NCBI GenBank assembly: GCA_002812745.2
Contig: NCSJ02000424.1
Coordinates: 1-33,572, forward strand
Direction: 5' to 3'
Origin: Scytalidium lignicola
Lineage: Eukaryota > Ascomycota > Leotiomycetes
DNA length: 33,572 nt
The position numbers and the translations under genes were made by a program. Shown one piece after another: positions 11,127-21,347 of this stretch (position 1 is the first letter of the stretch; each line of letters starts with the position of its first letter). The notes beneath the pieces are model-generated. The model ran no database searches. It saw only the letters and a list, made by a program, of their open reading frames with translations, and was not told where the DNA came from.

Positions 11127-13040
11127 GGCAAGCTCTACATGGGTGAAGGGTGCTCATGTCTGACTTGCACCCAATCATGAAGTCAAGGCTATATTTCCCT
11201 TCAGTGAGAGATATCCCATGCTTCTATTTACGTGCTGTGGCGTACAGACACTGAAAAGAGACACCGAAGTGTTCCACACATTGCCGCGGCGTTCACAACA
11301 TTGTTAAGGCATAAGGCTGGATATTCCATCGCTTTGAATGGTGGATGGTGGCGCTTGTTAGCAACAAATTGTTCTAAAGATAGCCTGTACCTACAATTGG
11401 CTCAAATGGGCTAGTTGGTTTGGCTCAGATGTGGGATATATTGCGTAGTGAATAGGTTGGCGTCCAGCTGAGAACCACACTGCTGCATCAGATATCTCAG
11501 CTAGCGGTCTTCTGCTCGAAGAGTTATTCCTTGGGTTGACTGTAAACATCACTTTGACTTTTTCTAAGCTTGTTATAAGATAGTTACAATTCTTTTATTA
11601 AGCAAATGAGTTTCATTCAGGCGCCTTGCCTCTTTTGAATTTAGGGGACATCTAGTGTTGTTTAAATGCCTGCCCAATACACTGGTTAGTTTGTGTACTT
11701 TACTTGGTTTGTAGGATGTTATGAGAGTTTCTTATGGATATCCGTCGACGATATAGTAGTGCTGCTGAATTTGAAATAGGTATAGGAGATTTGAAAGACT
11801 GATGAGGTTTTTCATCGAGGTCTAAGTGCTTCGGAATGTCCAAAACATGGTGTGACATTTAAGGTACTATTTTTATGGATAATAATAATAACTAAATCAT
11901 TTGCTTGCTGGCTATATAATAATCAAGTACTTAGAGAGCATTTAGCTCAGACTAAAGTGGTAACTGCGCACACTTAAAGACTAACTTGCAAAAGAAAAGT
12001 TAGTATATAATAATTCCGGATATCTTAATCCTTAGCCTTGTTGGAGTGTCTTTGCAAATTAGAGCAATGCATCTCATGGCCCCAAGTTGGTGTCACCAAA
12101 ACTTGAAGAAATGGCGAAGATTTGTAATAAACTTGAAAATAATATATACTGTGAGAGCATTATATCTACACAAGTTTGTAAAAAACGAAGGGATTATAAA
12201 ATGATATTCGAGCCATAGAACTATGTCTTTGATGCACCGGTGGTTGAGTCTAAGTAGACACAGAATTTGGTTGGTCCTAGCAAAATCCATTTCTAAGAAA
12301 AAGGTATATATTTTATTGAAAACGGAACTATTTGCTGAAGTTACTCTATGTGGCTCATTATCGATTCACTACGTTTGACAAAGTTGGGTACCTGCGTTTA
12401 GATGAATTTGATGTCTTGTTGTAGGCATGGTCTTTTGCTTATATGTTTAAATATGTTCAATTATATGAAACGGGGAGGACAAATGGAGGAGGGAAAAGTG
12501 TTAAATATTAAGGTCCAATTAATTTAATAAAGGATCTCGAAAACTCTGCTCACTCAACAGTTTGATTTACTCTGCACGTTAATAGTTTTTTATATCTCAT
12601 TATATTTTCCACTTCCCTCTCTCAAATTACCAGCAACTTTCATTGAATTCAGGCACGGGAAACGATTTAAAAGTGGTTGGTGGATTGTGAACCTAATTAT
12701 ACACGAAATAGCAGTGAATATAACTAGGGATAGATGTCGTAGATAAATGCCGTAATAGCAGTCCACTGACAACTTTATAGCTAACTCTATCCTGAGTCGA
12801 ATTCACAGCATTACTAGCTTTCATTCTAAGGGCGCTACAATCATTGAGTAGATATATAACTACTTTAGCCAAGGTTCTTCATCAATCAAATAGTGAAATA
12901 CATCTTACTATATCCTAATTCGATAAATATGGAGTAGCAGACAAGGATAGCTCGAAGGATAATGAACCTGCTCAGAATAATGAGAACTTGCTCCAGGACA
13001 GCTTCCTTAAAATATCTAGCTTGCATCAAATCTTTATCTA
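11127..13040. other. AT-rich gene-free spacer
   Basis: About 1.9 kb. The part from 11560 to 12950 is strongly AT-rich, with many TA steps and only short open frames. This composition is common in ascomycete spacers affected by repeat-induced mutation, but no parent repeat could be recognised. No tRNA, repeat array or exon can be supported. Confidence 0.5.
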
Positions 13041-14065
13041 TTACAGCTCCTCCTGTATAACCAAGCCAGAAGATGAGCTACTTGTGACAGCAAGAGCATT
13101 CAGCCATGCCCCAAGTCTAGCGCCAGCCTTTGCGATTTGACTTTCCACGATAGGTGCAGCACCTTCATAATACTCACCTCCAAGGTCATTACTTTCCAGC
13201 CAGTCGATACCATTAGCAAGGACATAGCTACAAACATAAGCATTAGTCTCCTTAGCCCACTCCATAGCGCATCTTTCCGCATTATTGATATCATCACACT
13301 CCTTTCTTAGACTGCGTTGTCCTTCAGCGAACAGTGAATCAGCCCACTTCTGAGCTGCTTCCCTTTCTTCATTATGTTTTTCATAGTGCTTTAAGCCATT
13401 TATTTTATGCACTATATCGGTGTCCCAGATTGAGTGTAAGTTCTCAGCTTTTGCACATCGGTGGTCGAAGCAGACATGGATTTCATTGCCTCCTCTATCG
13501 ACATTCTCAACATGCAAAGGTTGGTGAATATCGCCAATGAAATGAATAAGGTACATTAGTGCTTCAGTTTGGACCATAGGATCCTGGGAGGTGTCTAAAA
13601 CAAGAGATGTCTTACAGGAACAGAGTCAGTTTGGCTGTATAAAAGCAAGATATAATGCTCAAAATTCAGTTATAATTTACCTGATTGATGATGGCAGAAA
13701 CGACACACCCTCCACGTGGGCAATCCCTATTATAGTTCACATTGCATGACTCAGGTGGACTATCGTTGGCATCTCTTTCCCAGTCAGCCAGAGTAAATAA
13801 ATGGTGGCTGGAGTTCTAATAGTAACTAACCAAGGTAATGCCAGCCAGCTGTGTACTCTCGTCTGCGTTTGATTTGATCGGGCCAAACAGCTGCATCTGA
13901 GATATCAAAACCATCCTCATTTGCAAGCAGAGAATCGACCCATTGCGAAGCATCAGGGGTCAGGTAGTGTTGCGCAAGATAACCAACAGTGCGGTGGCCG
14001 ACGTCACCCCAGGCGAAGACAGTTGGAGTTACAAGCGAAGCTATGAAGATGTTAAGAGAAAGCAT
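13041..14065 (-). CDS. S1/P1-family secreted nuclease
   Basis: A zinc-dependent single-strand nuclease/3'-nucleotidase of the S1/P1 family, secreted to degrade DNA and RNA. The signal peptide ends TVFA, so the mature protein starts with Trp, whose N-terminal amine is a zinc ligand in P1. Other ligands are visible: His in WGDVGHR, Asp in AAVWPD, His in WHYLDANDSPP, His/Asp/His in IHFIGDIHQPLH, and His/Asp in NLHSIWDTD. There are three exons: 14065-13831, 13772-13681 and 13583-13041. Introns are 58 bp (GTTAGT..AAAGAG) and 97 bp (GTAAAT..TCCCAG). The product is 289 aa, close to family size. Joining exons 2 and 3 gives SAIINQ-DPMVQTEALMYL, about ten residues shorter than P1 in that loop. Confidence 0.9.
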
Positions 14066-14199
14066 TTCGAGAAAAGTACAGTGTATTGTACGAATTTATG
14101 TTAAATTTTGGTGCTGCGAATTTTATTAAAGGACTAAGTCCATGGATCTCTAGATGATAAACAAGGAAAGAGTTATAATTGTAAGTACCGGGCATGCGG

Positions 14200-14206
14200 T
14201 ATATAA
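14200..14206 (-). promoter_or_regulatory. TATA-like box of the nuclease gene
   Basis: The minus strand reads TTATATA about 140 bp before the ATG at 14065, a suitable distance for a fungal core promoter. Confidence 0.35.
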
Positions 14207-15657
14207 GCGGAGCTGAGCTTCCCCTGTCTCTTTCAGTCTCATGAACAGTTGCACAGACAGTCAACAGGTACGCTCCATGTTGACACTTTAAGAAGTCAAC
14301 ATAGGTTATCTAGATCCTATTGGCTGTTTGCTATACACCATCAACCTCACTAGAGCTGATCCACGCAGAAACTCCATGGAAAGTACAACATTACAGCACA
14401 CCGACCTATCGGCGTGTTAATAGATTGTCTTCGTAACGCTTTAGGGATTAGATAAACTGCAGCCAGGTTTCAGCTGAGATGCTAAAAGCCGACAACTTGT
14501 TAACTGCCCAATAACAAAGAGAGAACAAATTTTGGTTGTAAGTTACGGGTAGCTGGCGGCGAGTTTGTACTGTAGACTACTATAACATTGTTAAGATCTA
14601 GACTTTCTCTTCATATAAATCAGTGTGGTACGAGGTCAATATGGCAATGCGGTTACTTCATAGCGTTTAAATCAGTTGCTAGTGGCAGTCCTTCTAGGAT
14701 AGGAGTGTATGCAGCTACAGATATAATACTTTCCGGAAGACTATACCTCCGTACACAATAATCTCATCCAGCACCATCGCTTGCACCCTTAAGTTGAATT
14801 TTCTCCTTGAATCAATGCGATCATTGTCTTTGAGCCCTGAGAGACGGTCGAGGTTGCACGGAAGATTTTCATCTCACGCTTCCTCGTTTCGTCAACGCAC
14901 GTTTTCTAACTATTGGTTCCTAAAATACTCTGTGCCGCCAGGAGTACCAGCGGCTGAACTCAGCCGCATGGGTTAGTTCCACGTGCACGGCATAATAGAG
15001 AACCGGGGTATCCAGCAGGAACGCAGAGTGATTGTTAGCAAGGTGAGTAAAGAACGTGACAGTAATAACAGGTTGGAAATATATCGTTTTTAGAACGGCA
15101 GCTTTTTTGATATTTTTAAACACCGCAATCTTCGTAGTAACCAAAACCGACCAACTTCAAACTAGTAACGACAACCCTTTTAATCAATTATATGTCTACC
15201 TGGAGTTTACCCTTTAGTATTCAATTTCTTTATCTACAACTTTAGACATGTTATGGCCCTCTGATCCTTTTTGGGGCTTTTAATCCTTCTCATCTATAGT
15301 TAATTGTAGTTGCAACAGCAATTCCACCAGCACCTCCTTCTAACGGTAATTTTGTATTAATTTAACTCATAGGAGTACAGGACTAACTGACTATTAAAAG
15401 GATGGCCTTAACCATTCTATGAGTTCCCCGCTCCCCCTAGCCCATCTAATTAATCAAGGAAACTTGCTTATTCGATTTATCAAAGAGCTTACAGTAGCGG
15501 GGGCTCAAACATGAGTTTCCTTAACGGCAAATAGATCTCCCATTATTGTCTAGCAAGGTCGTAGGGTAAATGTTAAGCCAATAATGAATTATCGTCAAGT
15601 ATATGTCGAGCCCTTTGCAAGCACTCAAGCACGAAATCTACATATTACCTAGCACCA
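14207..15657. other. intergenic spacer, no gene seen
   Basis: Short open frames only (longest about 74 codons) and none has a recognisable motif. The interval holds the 5' side of the nuclease gene and the 3' side of the NmrA-like gene. No repeat or RNA gene was recognised. Confidence 0.5.
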
Positions 15658-16612
15658 CTAGTTGGAACCCCATCTCGCAAGAATGGCATCCACCACTTTG
15701 GTCGGGTTGAACTCGGGCCAGTACTTGTTGACCTCATCTGGAGTACCCGTAATTGCCTCGCCTTTATCTAATACTGAGTACAACAGCCTAATACGACCAT
15801 TGTCCCAGTCGTCAGGATGCTCTTTAACCGCCCTCTCCAAGAACTCTGGCGACTCATACGTGATTGCCAGGTTCTTACTAGTACGGGCTTGATACTCCTT
15901 CACGATCTCGTTGAGTGTCTTTCGCTCACCCTCTATCGCAAATGTCGCATTTTTCAGTTTGTCGGGCGTAAGCTCTGTGAGGACGTAGACGACGTATCGG
16001 GCAACATCAGTCTGAGTGGTCCATGAGATGGGGGTGTTCCCCGTACCCTTGACGACAACTCTGTCGTGTGGCCAGTCGAAGGCACCATGCTCTGGGTGGT
16101 TGACAAGGAACCAATCGATGAATGCGCCGTTGAAGAATTGTGCGTATGGTAGATCTATCTTGGCGAGATGCTTCCTTACAACGTCCTTAATCCCCCACAT
16201 TCCACCTGTCTTTCCCTCCGTAGGATTGCCGAACTCTGAGGGGACAAACAGCTTGACACCAACTTCTTTCGCTGCATCGGCCAAAGGAAACTGAACATTC
16301 AGCGCTTCTGGAGTCACTGTGACGGCGACTATGACAACATCGATGCCTTGAAGAGCAGCAGTAAGTGTGTCTGGCTTGGAGTAATCAACCGTTCGGAAGA
16401 TCGCTCCTTTTGCTTTAAGCTCCTCGTTGACCTTTCTCTGTAACACACAAATCAGATGCGTGTATCGCGTACAGGAAAGGAGTACATGCCTGACGAGTGA
16501 GCACGACTACCGTGGAAACTGTCCCATCTGATCTATGTGCCAGCAACTGCTCAATGATTGGCGTGCCAATCTCGCCAGTACCAGCAATTGCGAAGTTCTT
16601 ATAGCCAGACAT
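15658..16612 (-). CDS. NmrA-like / isoflavone-reductase-like oxidoreductase
   Basis: An NAD(P)-binding Rossmann-fold protein of the atypical short-chain dehydrogenase group (NmrA / PCBER / isoflavone reductase-like). Residues 7-16 read FAIAGTGEIG, giving the GxGxxG dinucleotide motif. Further blocks are AALQGIDVVIVAV, VKLFVPSEFGNPT, and KHLAKIDLPYAQFFNGAFIDW, the usual order in this family. The product is 300 aa, the expected length. There are two exons: 16612-16490 and 16437-15658. The 52-bp intron 16489-16438 begins GCATGT and ends TACAG, a GC-AG intron. Splicing at CAG|GC joins LTRQ to RKVNEEL in frame; the nearby GT donor would run straight into TAG. The protein is cytosolic by sequence (no signal peptide). 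Substrate unknown. Known relatives reduce small phenolics or act as redox-sensing regulators. Confidence 0.88.
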
Positions 16613-16753
16613 ATCTTGCTAGATTACAATAATTTTTCAAGTAGCAATGAACAATGAAATTAAGCTTAGAATTAGTCTTAAATCTTTATATTCGAGACCA
16701 TTTGAATAAAATAACAAAGGAGTAAATATTACTGTGCAAGCTAACTTGCTACA

Positions 16754-16801
16754 TTGCTTACAAATGTTGTTTGCTGAACAATCAAGTAGCTATTTCTAAG
16801 C
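16754..16801. repeat. 48-bp diverged direct repeat, copy 1
   Basis: Contains GCTTACAAATGTT and TTTGCTGAA, and ends ATTTCTAAGC. It matches 16956-17003 at most positions in the same orientation, about 200 bp apart. It is probably part of an old local duplication or a degraded short repeat. Confidence 0.7.
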
Positions 16802-16955
16802 GTCTTCTAAAGTAAATAACTAGTAATTTATAAAGATCTACTGCATTTTAGGTATAAAGATCTTCTTTATAGTCAACTTTATTCTTAATGTGGTATAATC
16901 AATTTAAGTTAAGCATAACTGATACGTCGTGTAAGCTCGTAAAATACCCACCACG

Positions 16956-17003
16956 CTGCTTACAAATGTTCTTTGCTGAATAATCCACTAGCCATTTCTA
17001 AGC
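16956..17003. repeat. 48-bp diverged direct repeat, copy 2
   Basis: Same-orientation partner of 16754-16801, sharing GCTTACAAATGTT, TTTGCTGAA and ATTTCTAAGC with scattered substitutions. The flanking bases no longer align well. Confidence 0.7.
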
Positions 17004-18796
17004 ATATTTTTTTCCTGCAAATAGTTGTGTATCCCCCCCNAATGTTTATAATATCATGTAAACCGTCAGTCTTGCCCAAGCAACATGCATCGCGCCCTCT
17101 GACAGTGCCTCTTCTAGCAGCAATGAACCGGAAGATTATGTTATATAGAACTATATTAACCGTAGGTAATGTAATTCATTAGCATACTACAAGTTATCTT
17201 TGTAGGGAATATAGTATTGCAATAGAACCTTAATTGGAATAGTTGTACCTTCTAGAAGAAAAGTTTGCCCTTTCCCTAATCAGACACAACGATAGTTTGT
17301 GGTATGGATATAGCGAATCCCTTTATTGTGGTGATAGCTATGTCCGTAAGATTAATATCCAGCACTCCTTAGGGTACATCTTTTATTTCCAAGATAGTTT
17401 CGAGATATTTGACACAGGTCTGACTATCGCGATGGGGGCAATAATTGTGTAGTTATCCCCATTGGATGATGTAGCTGTTTCGCAAGATCAATGCGTCTCA
17501 CAATTCGCCCTGTACGAGTGAAGGTTGAGAGAAAGACAAAGGGGATGATGCAATCGTTAAGTAGTCTCTAGGTTATCAAACATTTTGATGCTGAAGAGAG
17601 TAAAAATAAGTTTACTGTTTTGGTAAATGGACCTATTTTCTCTGTATTCAGAAAAGACATATTATTGAAATCTGATTCTCGCCGTCTACGGTTTAGAAAG
17701 AGCAATTTGGCCACGATGCTCTTTCGGCACGTTTCATGGTCACTGTAACTACTCCTCTACTACTTTTAAGCACATGTAAATGTTTGTGCTACCTCTAATT
17801 ATTGCTAATAGAATAATACCCTACACCCATGTTTTATAATTCATCCCGGAAGATTAGAGAAGGTCATTTGTTGAAGTTGTGCACCAAGCAGAACTAAGTC
17901 TACTGAATGCGTTAAATATTTCCTACTTAAAACGTGTCTTTGTTAATACTGCACCATCTTGTTTAACATCACAAATCAATCGCTAATCCGTTACAAGTAT
18001 ACCGAACAAACGCCTGTGTGATTCACGTTATATAGAAATTAAAAACATCAATTCAAAGTATAACTAACGGATTTAATTAAGAGTTGAACTCATAACATTT
18101 ATAAGTACTTGATTCTTTTTTAACATTTCTCAATTAGATTTATAACAAGACTTGTAAAAGAGTGTAACATTAATATAATCTCATGTAATATACGCTAAAT
18201 TGTACAGCTATTCTTTGTGGAATTATAGCTAAGCGCAAGATTATTATCTTCTATAAAATTGCTTGGTTAAAAGGCGTAAAACGTAGGTTACAACTGTAAA
18301 AATAAATAAAATGGTGTAAGTCGCTAAGTAGCCTGAATCACTCAGACTTCGTTGGGTAGGGTCGTTACGCTCAAGATGCACCGATATCCGATGGGTCTTC
18401 ACCTCACTCTTGTCATGGTCATGATAGAAGAGGCCTATCGTAGTCTCATGGCTTATTCATCTAAAGGATTCTATCTTGAGTCTTTTGTAGCTAGTATCTG
18501 AGAGCCGTCAATGCATTTAAATTATCAGCTTTATCGCTTCGAATGTGATAACTATGGCAACACCTTAAAAAAGTAGAGAAATTATACTAGCAACAGTTAT
18601 AATGATGGTGGTTGCAAAAAGTAGCAATTATAGTGATTGTAGCATGCGATAGTTACAGTGTTCTAATATAATTGTCATCATGATAGATGATGTGAGTGGA
18701 AGTAGTCTGCATAAAATCCGGGACGGCCGATTTCAAGTAGATTTGCCTCGGCGTTAAAGTTGATCTAATCGGTCTCGAATTAACTTACTCGGCATA

Positions 18797-18890
18797 ATAG
18801 TTGATTCGCTCGGACGTGCGCAGTTTTATCGCAAACCAACTACCCAGGGGTAGTTGGTTGCAAAACTCGTTCGCTTCTCAAAACTCGTTC
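18797..18890 (+). repeat. left terminal inverted repeat of element 1
   Basis: 94 bp starting ATAGTTGATTCGCTCGG, identical to the reverse complement of 21076-21169. Positions 18836-18857 form a palindrome of two 10-bp arms (CCAACTACCC and its complement) separated by AG. The inner part carries CAAAACTCGTTC twice. Confidence 0.93.
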
Positions 18891-18979
18891 CACTTTCGCG
18901 TTTTTTGTTATTGTCGCATACCTCCATTACATTTTACACTGTAAACTCCATACAAATTTAAATCGAGGTACATACAACA

Positions 18980-21014
18980 ATGGAAGGGACTATTCCTACA
19001 ACAGCAGAATCTCATGCACAACGACTTCAGGATACTTTGAAGTGGTACTTTGGCAACCAAGATTCTGATGATTACGCGACTGTTGTAGCTACAGCACGAA
19101 TATTTAAGCTTCATGTTTCCACTGTTAGGAAAGCCATTCAACGTCAATTGACTCCTGCTAAACCACCTGTACAGCCTAAAGGACGCCCTGACTATTTGAA
19201 ACCATACCAGCATAAAGTTCTGTTAACTCATATACACAAACAAGCGTATGATGGAAATGCATTGAATAAAGCTATGGTCCTACATGCAACTTCATATCTT
19301 AATGGTAATAGAGATCTTCCATCTATGGTATAGTTGCAGAGATATTTAAAGAACAATCCAACACTTCATACTATTGTTACCAAGCCAATTGAGAAGGAAC
19401 GACTTCAAGCTCAAGACAAGGAGGTTATTAAGCAGTAGTTCTTGAAATATAAAGATCTTAAGTAGGAGAACAAGGTTAAAAGGCATAATATATATAATAT
19501 AGATGAAACAAGCTTTCAAGTAGGTATTACACCTAGCGAAGAAGTGATAGTACCAATCGAAATGAACAAGGTATTTGAAGTAGATATATTTCATTAAATA
19601 CATCTTTATACTAATATATTATTAACTATATGAAGATACTTTCCAAAATCGCAAATCTCTCACTGTTATTAAATGTGTATCTGCCAATAACATAACTCCT
19701 ATTCCACCAACTATACTCATTGAAGGCGTATGGATCATAGAAAGCTGGGTACAAGAGAACCTTCATAAGGATATATATATTATCCCTTCTGAGAAAGGTT
19801 ATTCAACTAATCAAATTGGAATATTATGACTACAACACTTTATCCAATTTTCAAAAGCTAAGGAAGGAGTTTGGTGCCCACAACAGCATATATATATCGA
19901 TTTAGAAACAAACCAACCAATAAGAAATAAGATCCTTCTCCTAGATGGCCATGAATCTTATGAATCAATTGAATTCGTCGAATTAGCTAATTGATATCAT
20001 ATCATTCCATTTCAATTTCCATCACACCTTACCCATATTATGCAACCTTTAGATGTAAAGGTTTTTAGGCCATACAAGCATTATCATAGGAAAGCTGTAC
20101 ACGAAGCACTTCAACGGCTTGAAACTGAATATTCAGTTGATTCCTTTCTCAGGGATCTAACAGATATTCAAACTCAAACCTTCACAGAACAGACTATACG
20201 CCATGCTTTTCAAGATAGTGGTATATGGCCAATTAATACTCAAAAAGCTGTTTCAAAGTTACAATCTTATTCTGTACCAGATTGACCATCAGAACCTACT
20301 CTCCCTTAGCTTCTTACAACACTAACTACTGCACGCCATAGTATTCAAAAGTTAAAGATCCTTGAAAGTCGAATTCCAGAGGTTTTCTCTAGTCCTTCAG
20401 CACAACAACATCTTTCAACAATTAAAGGTACAAAGTTTATGTTAGATTCTTTGAATCTTACTCAAGTTAAGCAATCAATTATGATAGCAAGCTAGAAAGA
20501 GCTAACAAATGCAAAAGCACAAAGTAGGAAACAAATAACTAAATCTAAGGATAGAAGTCATATGTTTAATCTCCAGGAGAAGATTGTACAGAAAAAGCAA
20601 GCAGAAGAAGCTCTCTTACAAAAGCAAGCCAAAACCATGCAACGAAAACAAGAGGCTCAGATTAGGAAGATATATCTTGAAGATCTGAAGGAATAGAAAG
20701 CAAAAGAACATGTACAAAAAGCTTCAATTCGACATATTACTAGTGGAAAGAAGAAAAAGGAACACCTTGTGCCTTCTTATTTATGACAAGAAACAACTAA
20801 TAAACCAATCGATCCAAATGAATTGAGAACAGCTACAATATATTCGAATAACAAGGAGATTGACTTTATACTAGAAAGTACGCATAGAAATCCAATTGGC
20901 CAGTTAGGAACGATTAAAGGCGTTGAATCAGATATTACTGAAACAGTAAACCAAGATCAAGGGGATACTCAATTAACATGGTTGGACCAAGATTTTGTTC
21001 AATTTGATAATTAG
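18980..21014 (+). pseudogene. pogo/Fot1-like transposase relic, element 1
   Basis: The intact first part (18980-19333, 117 codons) holds a psq/CENP-B-like helix-turn-helix, including TARIFKLHVSTVRKAIQ. The frame then meets TAG at 19331, 19436 and 19463. All three catalytic acids of the DDE fold remain visible: NIDETSFQVG (Asp at 19502), LLLDGHESYESIEF (Asp at 19944) and HIMQPLDVKVF (Asp at 20052). A lysine/glutamine-rich region (about 20340-20760) follows. The C-terminal frame ends WLDQDFVQFDN at 21014. Stops and at least one frame change make it inactive as it stands. The C-terminal WLDQDF motif is shared with element 2. Confidence 0.88.
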
Positions 21015-21075
21015 AAGTATGCGCGCAAATAGCTATTACATAGTAATTTGTATGGTACGGCTATCTCCGAAAAGA

Positions 21076-21169
21076 GAACGAGTTTTGAGAAGCGAACGAG
21101 TTTTGCAACCAACTACCCCTGGGTAGTTGGTTTGCGATAAAACTGCGCACGTCCGAGCGAATCAACTAT
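21076..21169 (-). repeat. right terminal inverted repeat of element 1
   Basis: Exact reverse complement of 18797-18890. The internal palindrome lies at 21109-21130. The last bases, ACTAT, are followed by the TA shared with element 2. Confidence 0.93.
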
Positions 21170-21171
21170 TA

Positions 21172-21271
21172 ATAGTCGGTTGCGCTCGTACGCTGTTTTA
21201 TCGCTGACCAACTACCCAGGGGTAGTTGGCGCCAAAATTCCATCACCTTCCAAAAATCCCGTCACCTTTCG
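21172..21271 (+). repeat. terminal inverted repeat of element 2 (left copy)
   Basis: 100 bp starting ATAGTCGGTTGCGCTCG. The palindrome with CCAACTACCC arms is at 21208-21229. The inner part has two related units, CCAAAATTCCATCACCTT and CCAAAAATCCCGTCACCTT, side by side. Confidence 0.92.
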
Positions 21272-21347
21272 GCGATAGCCGAGCCATACAATTTTCTATA
21301 CACTTTGTATCTGAATAAAGAACAGGATATATATTTTGATGTATTTA

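Larger units (their letters stand above)
16613..18796. other. AT-rich spacer to the left transposon end
   Basis: About 2.2 kb of AT-rich sequence without a credible gene. It contains a diverged 48-bp direct repeat (16754 and 16956), and an N at 17040 after a run of C. Just left of the first transposon, 18749-18772 resembles 18790-18813, the sequence spanning the insertion junction, at about 17 of 24 positions. Confidence 0.5.
18797..21169 (+). mobile_element. Fot1/pogo-type DNA transposon, element 1 (2373 bp)
   Basis: A DDE transposon of the Tc1/mariner-pogo superfamily. It has 94-bp perfect terminal inverted repeats and a TA at each end (18795-18796 and 21170-21171) as target-site duplication. 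The interior encodes a helix-turn-helix protein followed by a pogo-like DDE transposase on the plus strand, broken by many stops. Several TAG stops stand where CAG would be expected, consistent with C-to-T decay such as RIP. The TIRs are long for this group; Fot1 and relatives have about 40-50 bp. The right-hand TA is also the left-hand TA of element 2. Confidence 0.9.

Noticed and set aside
13584..13680. 19-base microexon in nuclease intron 2
   Set aside because: It would leave a 21-32 bp intron and does not keep phase with exon 2.
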